64,000 bases of DNA from the NCBI GenBank assembly GCA_035235625.1, contig CP141143.1:37185178-37249177 (forward strand), written 5' to 3'. Shown here one piece after another: positions 35,932-47,600 of the stretch. A model generated the notes under the pieces. It saw only the letters and a program-made list of their open reading frames with translations. It did no database searches and was not told where the DNA came from. Every line of letters starts with the position of its first letter. The first letter of the stretch is position 1. The position numbers and the translations under genes were made by a program. The DNA comes from Saururus chinensis. Taxonomy: Eukaryota; Streptophyta; Magnoliopsida; Piperales; Saururaceae.

Positions 35932-36605
35932 GGGTCTATTTAGATTGGTGGAAACCTGGAGAAAGGGAAAGGGAAAGAGAAAGAGAAAGAGAAAGAGAAA
36001 GAGAAAATGAATCCAGGTAAAAGAGAAACTAGGAGATTCCTAAAAAATTTCCACTGTTTGGTTGCATAAATGAGGTGGAAGTGGTGTTGGTGGTAGTGGC
36101 AATGGTGTTAATAGTAACGGTGGCGGCAGTGGTGGTGGCAGTAGCAGTGGTGGTGGTGGCGGTGGTAATGGTGGCGGCAACAATGGTAGTGGTGGCAGCA
36201 ACAGTGCTAGTGGTGGCGGCAATGGTAATAGTGGTGGCGACTGTGGTGGTAGCAGCGTAGTGGTGGCAGGGGTGGTGATGGCAGTGGTGATGGTGGTAGC
36301 AACAATGGTGGTGGCGGCGGCAATAACGGTGGTGGTAGTGGTAGCAGCAGTGGTGGTGGCAGCGACATCGGTAGTAGTGACAATGATGGTGGTGGTAGTA
36401 GCTACAAGACATAAGTTTTTAGTACATTGATTTCTCCCAAAATCCATGGGTTGATGGGTAGAAAGTTTTTGGGCCAATTTTTCATCCATTTTCACTCAGT
36501 TTTCACTGTAGTTTCTCTTTCCATATTACACCAAATAGTAGAAACTGGGGGCTTTTAAGAATATTCCTTTCCTTTCCCCCACTTTCCACCAATCTAAACA
36601 GACCC
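35932..36605. mobile_element. PIF/Harbinger-like (Tourist-type) element, 674 bp
   Basis: The ends are GGGTCTATTTAGATTGGTGGAAA-like inverted repeats of about 23 bp (the other end reads GGGTCTGTTTAGATTGG as reverse complement). TTG flanks both ends (35929-35931 and 36606-36608); the usual Harbinger duplication is TWA, so a 3-bp TTG is a mild departure. The interior has GAAAGG/GAGAAA repeats, then a long GGT-rich block. No transposase. It splits the PMD coding exon. Confidence 0.75.
36070..36413 (+). repeat. GGT/GGC-rich trinucleotide repeat block
   Basis: About 340 bp made mostly of gtggtggcggcaatggtag-like triplets. Frames on either strand give Val/Ala, His/Cys-Tyr or Thr/Ala-Pro/Leu runs and are not genes. 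Confidence 0.9.
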
Positions 36606-36946
36606 TTGTGCAGTAGGAGTGGCATAGGTCAACTTCTATTTGGCAAGGAGAGGCATTCTAATTGTTCATAAATTTTATTTTATTTTATGACTATATATTA
36701 TGCTAGTTTATAATATTAAAATTTATTATAAGATCCCAGGTGCCTTGAGTACACTGAACATTTTCGATATCTCCGACAGTGGCCCATAGATAAGCGTATT
36801 TTACCATATTTTAAGCGATTAGGATTGGGACCTTTCATTCACATATAGTACGTTTGTCTTGATAGGCCTTTATTGACAACTCTTGTCGAGAGATGGAGGA
36901 GGGAGACACATATATTTCACCTACCTTATGGGGTGATGTCCATTGC

Positions 36947-39473
36947 TGTAACGACCGCGAATTTTTGGTATGTTTTCTTGCCTCTAATAAAACTATTTTA
37001 TGAATTTCTAATTATTTTAAATTATTTAGAGGTAGATATTTTGAGAGTTTTTATTGGGTTATGATAGATCTCGGTGAGACGAGCGTAACGAACCTAAGAA
37101 CGTATAAAACGGAGGTCGGGAGCGAAAGTTACGACCTCGAGAAAATGTCTTATGGGTGGGACCCACTTTAAAAGTGCAGGATAACCTACCCATGTGGGGT
37201 CTAGTTTCAAAGGGCTTGTCGATATGAGTCCATCGGTACTAAGAATGCACGATTTTGACCTCGGAAAAAAATGTCATATGGGCGGGACCCACTTTGAAAG
37301 TGCGGGATGACCTACCCATGTTTTGGTCTTATTTCGAAGGGCTCGTTGACACAAGTCCATCGGTATCAAGAACGTGCAATTCCAACGTCACGATTGGAAG
37401 TTATCGCGTTTTGAGTTCAAGATATTATTTTAATAAAATAATATCATTCTGGATAGGATCGATGATGCAGTGGATAAGACTGACGACAAAGCGGATAGGA
37501 TTGATAGTGGATAGGATTACTGACAAAGCGGATATAATTGATAGTGGATAGGATTGCTGACAAAGCGGATAGGATTGACAGTGGATACGATTGACATGTG
37601 TTAACCTCACATCTATCCAATTCTTCTATAAATAGCATCCTCAGCATCCAGTCTCTCTCACGTTTTCTCATTTCTCTCCCACGTTCAGAAACTTCTGTTC
37701 TTCATTTCTTACTCGTTTTAAATTCGATTTAAGTCGTTTAAGAGGCGTTTCTACCTAAATCAAGCGTGTTGGACATCATGGCGGGGTTATTTTTCTGGTT
37801 GGAGACCTCCAAAACCCCAAAAGTGGACATCCAATTTCGTGGTATCCGATTTATCGGTTTTGAACTCGCACAAAAAGCAAAGTAGGGGCTTTTATCCTTT
37901 CTTATGGCATGATTATAATATTTGGTTGTCTTTTTAACTTATTATTTATATGACTCTCGCATGTTATGTGCTAGAGATTATTTTCAAGATATGATTTATG
38001 GTTTTTGCATATATATCCGATCTGTTGAATGATTAATCGTTGAGATAGAATCTGATTTATATAGCGTATATTTATAATGTTATTATGTATATTCGAATAG
38101 TCGAATGATTTGCCGTTGGAAGCGGATATGTTTTATACTACATGCATTATGATTGCCTCATACATAATAGTTTGATCGAATATTTATTCGTGGATTTTGA
38201 TATAAATTATACACGATGGAGCATGTGAGATAGCGACAAACTAGCTTCGCCATTGTTTTCATTGTGAATGAATACAATATGTTTAAATGACAGTTTTAGA
38301 GGACTCGTCCTTTTTAAAAGGAGGATACTCAAGATTATTTTTGAAAAGACGTATAAGCATGGTGATCGAGTCACTGAAACGGGACAAAGAAGGGGTAACT
38401 GTCTCATTGGAATGAGCGACCAACCTTGCCTTTGTAGTCGTTGATAGTGACGCTCCCATGTCTTGTAGAGGCGAAGCTAGGATTTTCAAAAAGATAAACA
38501 TTGGGATAAAATATTTTAAAAGAAAACAGCTCTTTTTGGAGTCTGGGAACTCTAGGATATTTCGATTTGAGTCTGGGACTCAAGATTATGAGTCTGGGAC
38601 TCAAGATTATGAGTTTGGGACTCATGAGTGTTTTGGTTGTCCGGAGCTATTGTTGGGCGCCTCGATAGAGCTCCGTTGACTAGATGAGAGCACAATTAAT
38701 CTGGTTCGGAATCGGATGCACGGTACCTAATTTAGCCTGGTGAGCCCCTAACGAAGGGCAAGATCCCTGATTCGCCCCTAACGAAGGGCAATTATTAAGG
38801 CTACACGCGCTAGGGTAGAGAGTATCATGGGAAGACTCTCTACTCTCTAGATCTCGGCGCCCCATGAGCACGGGTGGCTCTTCTATCCACAAGGACGAAA
38901 TGTTTTGAGATGATCTGTGGAGAAGTAAGAGGTCGCTGCTTTGTACCCGCAGCAAGATTCTTATTAATATATATATATATATGTCTGGGATATTTGTAGC
39001 AAGCCGTGAGAGCTTGCAAACCCTAGTAGCATCTTCGATACGTAGGAAGAAGCTCTAGGGGTGGTTTTGGGTGAGAGACACACCCCATTTTCATGGAAAA
39101 TACTATATATATATGTGTGTTGTGAAACTGCCATGTGTTTATTCATGCCTGATAGTATAAACTCCCCTACTAAGTATTTTAAAATACTCACCACCCCCCA
39201 GGCTTTGTAGGATTCAACAAAGCTTAGTGTGCGGGTAGAAGGGCCTACTCCGAAGTTTTATCGATGTGATTTCAAGGATTTCAACCGCACTGAAACGAGT
39301 AAGAACTCCTTATTGTTTTTCTCTTGTGTGTTTGTACACGGACTGTGGTTCCTGGGGATACTACTATTTAAAATATTGCATATGGTGATCAGTTCCAGTC
39401 GCGGGCCTAGGTAAACTCCGATATCTTTATGAAAAGAAAATTTTATATGCTTTTAAAATCCCAGGGCGCGACA
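36947..39473 (+). mobile_element. Solo LTR H inside the PMD exon, 2.5 kb
   Basis: It runs from TGTAACGACCGCG to GGGCGCGACA with exact ATTGC duplications (36942-36946 and 39474-39478). The PMD exon resumes directly after it. It has no coding region, so it is a solo LTR of a Ty3-like element. Inside are a tandem duplication of about 130 bp (about 37128-37385), a unit of about 43-45 bp repeated before a TATA box (37440-37605), and three 22-bp units of 'gagtctgggactcaagatta' (about 38566-38630). Confidence 0.92.
37440..37605 (+). repeat. Tandem repeat upstream of the LTR H TATA box
   Basis: Units of about 43-45 bp carry 'gtggataggattgctgacaa' and 'agcggatagga'. About four units end some 20-30 bp before a CTATAAATAG sequence (near 37628), the place of an LTR enhancer. 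Confidence 0.8.
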
Positions 39474-41669
39474 ATTGCTCTCATGGATGTGGCAATTCTT
39501 TTAGAACTTCGCATCAATGGAGAGGCTGTAACAGGCACGATAGGAGGAGGAGATTTGAATTTATTAGTCAGACTCCTTGGCAGAGCTTCTTCTCCTACAG
39601 TGATGCATGGTATTTGAGTGAGCCTTAGATGGCTCTTAGGTGGGTTTCATGCACTTCTAGTAGATGCCACAGAGATAGTGATTGAGTAGCATGCATGAGC
39701 ATATTTATTACATTTACTTGGGGTTACGATATTTGCGGATAACACGAGTAGCCATGTTAATGTTGTGTATATCTCCCTCCTTACAGATTTCAACATGGCA
39801 GACACTTATGTTTGGGGCAGTGCCACTCTTGCATTTTATACTGAGAGTTAAGGAAAACATGTTAGGCCATGACCTTGAGGATTGCAGGCTATCTAACCCT
39901 TCTCGAGGTAAATGAATTCATTGAAGTTAATATTTTTTACACGCATAATTACTTCGCATTTGCTAATAACTTTTATATCATTTTGTGACACAACTATGGT
40001 TGTGGGAGCATTTACATGTCGGCTAACCAAGTATTGAGATGAGTCACGTAGTCGAGGGTGCTCCATTAGGAGCCAGGTAGGGTATTTTTATTTTTTACTC
40101 TTAATTTTTTTAGCATAGTTTTATTTGGATATGCTGAACTTATGTTTTAAATTTGACTCAAGGTGGAATGTTCAGAGGAAAAAAACCGAAAATCCACAAG
40201 GAGTCCTCTGTTTGTATAGAGGAGAGCTAGACCACTAGCGGCCTTATCAGGTAATTTAATTTTATTATCAAATTTCATACAATGATCATAAGATATGTAA
40301 GGTCATTAAAATTTAATTATCTTTATAAAATGTGTAGGTTATTTGGCAGCCATACTTCCCGAAGGCTTTGGCTGAGTTACCTCTTCTTTGTACTGAGGAT
40401 AGAGATATGTGGCTCTCGCGAACGCCACTCATATGTTTTGAGATTGTTGAGATGTATGTGCTGGATCGTGCTATGCTCCAGTTTAACTTGGAGTAAGAGG
40501 TCCCTCCTCGTACTGTCGAGTTTGTCCATCGCATCACTCGACAAGGCCACCATATTACCGACTGGGCTCTACATCATGCCACATATATCGCTCGATGGGA
40601 TAATATGAGAGCCACTATTATCCGAGGGGAGATGGCTACAACATCGCGAGATGTTTGTAGACCGTATATGCAGTGGTATTTACCCATTATGTGGCGATAT
40701 ATTTTACTGTGCGATGATGCAGAGGAGATGACATATCAGCCTAGGGGTGCATCTAAGGCAACTTTGGTAAGTATATCATAATTAATTTTCTAATTATATT
40801 TTCTTATTTCACATTTATTATGTATCTAACTTTTATTTTTATATAGCTTGGATTAGTGAGACAGACACTTGCCAATTTGACTAACGCATTTAACCCTTAA
40901 TACTTCAGGTGAGATCTTATTAGCATCATGTCAGTTGATGTTCAGGCAACATCATGATGTCCTTAGTAGCTTGCCCCTCCTTTAGTAGGTGATTATAGAT
41001 GTTCATAGACATTATCATACCCACGAGGTAGCTCATACATTGCCGAGGCACAATCTATTCCTTGATATTTCTAGTTGCTCCACATATAGGTTACCCCTAG
41101 CCAGGTTTGATAGTATATTATAGACGACAACGGGCAGCTTGTGTTGAGACATCTTTTACTTATGCGGAGCCGGAGCCAGAGCCAGAGCCGGAGTAGGCGG
41201 ACCATGAGGAGCTAGAAGAGCCAGTATAGCATCGTCGGGGTCGAGGCCAAGGTCAAGGACGTAGGGGTAGAAGAGATTGAGCGACTTAGAATTGTGACAT
41301 GTTTGTTTTGTAAACTAATGTACTTTGATGTATTTATATTATTGTGTTTTATATGTTATTTCTATAGAACATATGTGATGTTATACAAAGATCAATTTAT
41401 ATGTTTTATGTGAAACATATCTGATGTTTATGCAAGGATAAATTTGTATGTTTTGTGTGGATGATATTTTATGTTACATAGAGACAAGTGTTGTTTTCAA
41501 TTTTAAGCTATAGAACAAAATAAAAATCCATCAAATTTCATCCTTTTTAAGGACAAAATCTCATAACTTCCATTCGCCGCCTTCTTAAAGCCATGATTAT
41601 GTCCAAGCCTAGGATTTCGACTTTACAAAGGACGAAATCATCACAACTAGGGTTTTTTCTTTTGGAAGG

Positions 41670-41896
41670 ACGAAATCAGCTTATGTTGATTTTGTCATTT
41701 TAAAGGATGAAATACACTTAAAGTGTGATTTATCCTTCCAAAGGATAAAATGGATGAAAATTTCAAAAAAAAGCCATGCAGGCCCAACACTTGGCTGACA
41801 CCTACATGGACAAAAGCAATTCTATTTTGGGAAATATTTCTCAAAATACGTGCTTTTGGTAAATATTTTTTTAAAATTTATTTAAATAATTTTCCC
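41670..41896 (-). repeat. Right terminal inverted repeat of the MULE
   Basis: Reverse complement of the left arm, with 'ggctgacacctacatggaca' matching 'tgtccacataggtgctagcc' of the left arm. The inner border is approximate. Confidence 0.8.
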
Positions 41897-41905
41897 TATA
41901 GGTTA

Positions 41906-43470
41906 AGTACAGGTCAATTGTGATGATGCACATAGTGGGTTCTAACATGAGATTTTTGATAATGATATCACATAACTTTATATAAAGAATGGGTCTATCT
42001 ACACTCCATTAAACTCCTCAACACCCCATTTTTTAAAAAAAATTAAATCCTTTTTTTACTCTTTAAAGTCCAAATATGCCATTATTTCTCTCCCTATTTA
42101 CCCTACCTCCGCAAACCCCACACCTTCCACTCCCAACTATGGCAACAAAGGCAACTCTGGCATGAGACTCCAGCGGCAGAAACTTCAGTCACCTTTCTCC
42201 TCCCCCTCGCCTCCTTTGACCAACTTCGGCTAGTGCTTTTGGCCGCGACCTCAGCTGTAGCTAGAAGCTCATGGCAAGAAGATTTGGTTGTGGAACTCTG
42301 ATCATGACTAGAAGTTCTTGCTACAACCAGAGTTCCGGCCTAAGCCACAACTTTTGCTCTTATTTGCGGCTAGGAGCTCCGACCAATGAACTTTGGTCAT
42401 GACCAAAAATTTTAGTTGCAGACGCAACTCCGGCCATGGCTAGAGCTCTTGGCTGAGGAACTTTGGCCATAAGCTTTTGTCCACTATAGGACGAGGAGGA
42501 GGTCGTCGGCGCCAACATGCCAACACTAGAGAAGAAGAGGGAGAAAAGGGGGTCCAAATAAAAAATCTATAGGGTACACGAGAAAATTTAAAGAAATTCG
42601 AAGGGATACATGAGAAACTGAGTACAGAGGAGATTACTGAGGTACAGATGGACACGTTCTAAGTGAAGAAGAATTGAGTCCTCCTTTTGCAAACAACTAA
42701 AAGTCGATTCACTAAATACATTGAGTCGAGCAAGTTTAAGATGGCTGAGGTTGAATTCAACTCACCCGGCCAATGTAAGAACACTTGGCTTGTGCTCCTC
42801 TCCAACTTTGTTTCTCACTTTTTTTTAAAAAAATCTTTTTTGGCTAGAAAAATTGTGGTAATTTAGTTGCTTCTAAGTCGCCAATTCATTGTAGACCTTA
42901 TTTCCCAAAAAACATAACCATGGACCTTCCTATTTTTTAGCCAACTTTGAACAGTTTCCAACTCTCCTCGCTACTGTATGCTCTTAACCCATCCCTAGAA
43001 AGCGAACAATTATTTGATACTCCTAGAGTACTGCTACGTAGAATTTACCCCCATTTTACACCCACTTCAATTTGGTACTTCATTTTAAAACGACAACTCA
43101 AATATGCTGACACGACACTAAGTGTAGAGAAGCTTCTCTACAATCAGTTGTAACGGACCTCTTTGCATATGTACAGTCGATCCTAGTAAAAGTAGTAACA
43201 AACAGCTCTCATTAAAGAGGAGGTGAGGACTGATTTCGTGTGCCGCAGCGATATGCGCTCTCTCTCTCTCACACACACACTCTGTCCCGTCAGTCTGATG
43301 CAGCCTGTTTGTCTCTCGCATGTCGGGAGCCGAAACCAACAGAAGCCATTAAATAACAGCCCGAAAACGGAACCAGGACAAGAACCCCCTGCATCTGTTT
43401 CATGTCCGTTTCTGTACACTAAAAACGACTCCGCCCCAAGACAAGCACTCCCTCTGTTCCTTCTCTCTGT
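41906..43470. other. Intergenic between the MULE and the RING E3 gene
   Basis: No gene recognised. 42090-42520 is richer in GC with repeated 'gctagaagctc'/'aactttggc' words. A short CT/CA microsatellite lies at 43258-43282, in the proximal promoter of the next gene. Confidence 0.5.
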
Positions 43471-43473
43471 CTT

Positions 43474-43482
43474 CTATAAATG
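43474..43482 (+). promoter_or_regulatory. TATA box of the RING E3 gene
   Basis: CTATAAATG lies about 25 bp before a pyrimidine-rich leader (about 43500-43580) typical of plant 5' UTRs. The first coding exon is 1.15 kb downstream, so the leader must be spliced. Confidence 0.55.
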
Positions 43483-43782
43483 AATGCCAGTTTCCCAGCT
43501 CCCGCGTTACATTTTCTTTCTTTTTCCTCTTCATCCTCTTCTTTTACTTGTTCTTCTCCTTTCCCTCTTTTTCTATGGTTTGCGGTGAGGGGAAGAGGTA
43601 GTGGAAGTAGTTGTGTTCTTGGGGAGTTTCTATTGTGCAATTTTGTGGGTTTTTTGGTTCGTGTTTAGGAGGATATGAATTCCTTTGGGTTCTTTTTCTT
43701 TTCTTGATTAGTGTTCTTTTTTGTTTTTTAATAGCTTGGTGTTTTTGATTGAGATTCTTCTCCTATGGATGCTTGCTTGCAG

Positions 43783-43891
43783 GGAAGGAACTGAGCAAAC
43801 ATTGCAAATGGTGATTCTGCCATTCTGTAAGAAATCTGGTAAAGTCTTGCCATTTGCATTGATTGGGATGCTCTTCTCTCCGTCTCCTAAG
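43783..43891 (+). other. Probable non-coding 5' UTR exon of the RING E3 gene
   Basis: It has a good acceptor (gcttgcttgcag) at its left border and a good donor (AAG/GTGAGA) at its right. It has no long frame joined to the coding exons. A 12-nt micro-exon (44358-44369) between another acceptor and a GT is also possible but weaker. The real leader structure needs transcript data. Confidence 0.4.
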
Positions 43892-44621
43892 GTGAGATTT
43901 CTACGAAAGAAGTTGTTTGGATAGTAAGAACGATATCCATAAAGTAGTGATGGGCTACTTTGTTTTTAATCTGTACCCACTACAGAATACAGACTCCCTG
44001 CATTGGTAGATGTTTTCATTCCTTTGGTTATATCGGTTACCAACTATAGACCCATATAGCTGAACGCCTTATTCAATAAATGGTCCTTGCCGTCTATAAC
44101 GGCTGATTAGAGTAACCACTGTGAATGGAAAGTGTGCTGAAGTATGTTTTAATAATATGGAATATCTATTCTTTGGCTGATGATTTAGACGGATTCTACT
44201 GCTCATGAAATTATATACGAATCAAGCTGAGAATTGAGATTTGCTTGATTGATTGGTTGGTGATTTTATAGCAGTTTCCAAAAGAAGAGTTGAGGGCTTT
44301 TATATCGGAGTGTGCTTCGTAGCTAAACTTATGACAGGCTCTTCTCCTTCATTGCAGAAGAAAGAAGAGGTACATTGCAATAACTGTGGAAAAATAATTA
44401 TTTACCGACTTGCATGGTGTCTTATTCCATTAAAGACTCACAGACAACATGATCTTAAGTGGAAAAAGCCCAGATTCAATTTAAAGTGTAGAGTCATCTT
44501 CTGCTAGTGTTTCCATAAATTTCTGCTTCATTTTAACTTTATTACGAAGTTATTATTGTGGTTAGTTGTTATTATTAATTCCTTTTCGTTTATGTCTATG
44601 CAGATTAGGGATTGATTGGAG

Positions 44622-47600
44622 ATGAGTGGAGATCGACCAATGGAGGTACACTACATTAATACTGGGTTTCCATACACTGTCACGGACAGCTTGATGAATC
44701 TATTTGAAGGTCTATCATATCCCCAGGCTAACGAGGAAGCTTTACAGAATCAGGTTCCTTCGTGCATCTAATGATTAGGAGTATAAATCTTAAATCTTTA
44801 GAAGTTTCTAATATGCTCAGAAATTTTGATTATCTGATTATTATATGACCCATGGGAAGCATGTTCTTCTCGTTTTTTTTTATTCCTTTTTCCAAGTAGT
44901 AGAAAGTGAGATCTGGTGGAGTATGCTCGTCATTGATTTTGTTATACTAGACTAATTAAATATGTAGTAGATGTTATTAAAACTAAGTAGTTTAATATTT
45001 ACTTTGTATAAACCTTCTGTTGACGAACTTACTTTAACTCGAGTAACTCATCATTTTTATATATTTCTATTTTAAGAAGATGATTGTTCTCCGGATTAAA
45101 AGAAAATAAAAGGAAAAATTTCATGCAGACATTGACAAAAAACTTGTCATTTATTTATTAATTGGACATGAAGAGCTATTGTATCTTTGTTAGTTTAAAT
45201 CTTTTAATTTTCTGCAGGAAAATGCATATTGGTCTGTGCATGCCAGCCCATACAAGTACGAGCTGTCTAATCCTCTCATGAATGATCATGATCTCATCAA
45301 AGATGAAAATAGCAAGGCTTGGGAGAGCCATCTGGTTATTGATAATGAAAACGCACTGTCTCTTGACCATGTTAATGCTGTTACATCTACATCTTCACCC
45401 ACCAGTGCAGAGGAATGTAAGTTAGATTTTTCATTATTGTTTTGAAGTATGCCTGAATACAAGGCTAGAAATGGTCTCTGAAGCAGTGTATTTTTTCAAG
45501 GCTAGATATTCCCATGTGTTTAAGCTTGTTGGCCCGGCCATTATTTTTTTTTCATAGGGATTTCTTTGGTACTCTTGAAAATGCATTATAGAAACAATCA
45601 CTCTTGTTCTTGTTAGAATGAGTTCTCCACATGTTTGCATATGGTAAATTTATAAATGATATGATCATTATAACCAAGTGAAATATTGAAGGATGTGTAG
45701 AAGGCAATGAATGGTAATTCAAATATAGACTTTATCTTATTATGGGGCATCATGATCATACTTATCTGCTTTAGAAGAAATACTCCAGTAGGTCAACTGT
45801 AGGACAGTATATTGTAGGGCATGATCTTATCATATTTTGAGCAAAGAAATTTGTAGTAAGTCTCTGTAGGCTAATATTGAAGCCAATCTTTAGTTTGTAT
45901 TTTATATGGACAGTTTGTTCCATTTTGGGAGCTCTCAAGTTTGCCGAGGGTGATATAATGACAGGCTTCTCAAGTCACTTGAATGCCTAGTTTAGGAACA
46001 TCCTCAGTGTTATAAATGCCATTGGTGATCCACGTCAGCAAATTTCATTGAGTGGTTTTGTGTGCTATATTTTAGGCACTGCAACCTACGTATTCTTCTT
46101 CTTCTCCCAGTGAAAAGAAGATCATATAAATCAATGAAGCACACCCTTTGTTTCCTTAACTTGATCTCAGTTTGGGTTCAAGGTGGTCCCTAACAAAGCT
46201 CTTGTTGGTTGAAAAGTAAATTATTGGTTGAAAAGTAAATAATCTGTTTCTTTGTACATGTTCTTCAAAAAGCGGCTGGTATATCTATCACTTCTTTTGT
46301 CTTTGATATTGAGAAATACCTTTTTTAACTGATGAAAAGAAGACCATATAAAACAATAAAGCACACTCTTTATTTCCTTTAACTTGATCTTAGTTTGGGT
46401 TCAAGGTGGTTCTACAAAGCTCTTGTTGGTTGAAAAGTAAATTATCTGTTTCTTTGTATAGGTTCTTCAAAAAGCAGCTGGTATATCTATCACTTCTTTT
46501 GTCTATCACTTCTTTTGTCTTTGATATTGAGAAATACCTTTTTTAACTGATGAAAAGAAGACCATATAAAACAATAAAGCACACTCTTTATTTCCTTTAA
46601 CTTGATCTTAGTTTGGGTTCAAGGTGGTTCTACAAAGCTCTTGTTGGTTGAAAAGTAAATTATCTGTTTCTTTGTATAGGTGCTTCAGAAAGCAGTTGCT
46701 ATTTTTATCACTTCTTTTGTCCTTGATTTTGAGAAATCCTTTTTTTATCTGATGACTTAATATGCCTTCCACTGTCAATCTATTATTATGCTTTGTGCCT
46801 CATTTTTTTTGGTTTTTTTTTCATGGGATGGATATTGCCCCCTACCTGACTCTCTTGCATTGAACTTGGTTTTTGTTTTCCATTTTCTAAGTGTGATTTT
46901 CTCTGGGTTGAAAATAATGAAGTTTTGAAATCAATCATTTGTTGTGTTGGTATGTAAAAATGCATAATGCATCAGGAATAGAATCCTATATAACTTAGTA
47001 CAACTATGCATGCTTTATTAGTTAGTTATTTTGGAGGCCTAAATTTTGTTGCTTGTCAACATCGGATATTGCAGGCATACGAGGTTCTCATCATGCCAGT
47101 AATACACAGGTGTGCAGCCTGATTATCTTTTATTTTAATGGAAGCAAATGTCCTTTCATTCTGTATGGGTACATAGTTTTAAATATAGCTGATTTTGGTA
47201 GTCAGGATAAGATCACTATCAATATTCATAAGTTCATTCTAGTGTAGTATCCAGTCTACCCTGATACAGCAGGACAAAGTGCTATTTTTTTCATTTCATT
47301 TTAGAAGCAAAAAAATGTTCAGTTAAGGCACCTTCATCGTCCCAATTGTTTGGGGTCAGATGGATTTTGTTGTCATTTGGCTTTATTGTACATGTTGTTC
47401 ATTAGCAACTTAAATGTTTCTTGTTCCTTATCTCACCAAGTCCATCAAAAGTCTTTTTTTATTTCTCCTCTTTCTTTCAAATGCCTCTACAAGCTGTTGA
47501 TGACATCTCCTATGTAGGTGACACTGCAATTCCTATTGCAAATGTTTGAATAATTTGGATGGGCTCTCTTTCAATCTATTGCCAATTGGGGCCTACTCAT

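Larger units (their letters stand above)
35873..41280 (+). pseudogene. Plant mobile domain (PMD) protein gene inside the MULE
   Basis: The PMD family (aminotransferase-like plant mobile domain) is known from Ty3 elements, MULEs and host genes such as MAIN; its biochemical role is unclear. A probable non-coding first exon ends near 35445 (donor 'ctag/gtaaat'). Exon 2 starts at 35873, with ATG at 35877 and 'PFYGPGPIDEMIL', then 'EWHRSTSIWQGE' beyond the Harbinger-like insertion. The next exon (from 36733) encodes 'ILPYFKRLGLG' and 'LVERWRRETHIFHLPYG', then continues beyond LTR H with 'ALMDVAILLELRINGEAVTG'. Near 39800 lies a 'TYVWGSATLAF' segment. An exon at 40338-40766 (acceptor and GTAAGT donor visible) encodes 'WQPYFPKALAELPLLC', 'LICFEIVEMYVLDRAMLQF' and 'QWYLPIMWRYI' over 143 codons with one stop codon (TAA at about 40495). 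The last exon ends with 'EPEPEPEPE' and a 'RGRGQGQGRRGRRD' tail, stopping at 41280. Stops also occur in the 36733 exon (one) and the last exon. Few lesions and normal splice sites suggest recent decay. Confidence 0.82.
34956..41896 (+). mobile_element. Mutator-like DNA transposon (MULE) carrying a plant mobile domain gene, 6.9 kb
   Basis: Both ends start GGGAAAATTATTTAAATAA (right end read as reverse complement). The inverted arms continue for roughly 200-230 bp with divergence, sharing 'caaaagca', 'ttttgggaaatatttc' and several 'gattttgtcctt' boxes. The flanks TATAGGGTA (34947-34955) and TATAGGTTA (41897-41905) form a 9-bp duplication with one difference. Long arms plus a 9-bp duplication define a MULE. 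Without its two nested insertions it would be about 3.7 kb. The only coding region I can see is the PMD gene; no transposase was found, so it depends on another element for movement. The arms contain repeated 'ccttccaaaggatgaaat' words. Confidence 0.88.

Noticed and set aside
36029-36495. Overlapping frames rich in His/Cys/Tyr, Thr/Pro/Leu or Val/Ala
   Set aside because: They are products of the GGT-type trinucleotide block within a Harbinger-like element.
43480-43668. Ser/Phe-rich frame (62 codons) just after the TATA box
   Set aside because: It lies in the pyrimidine-rich leader of the RING E3 gene and has no continuation into the coding exons.
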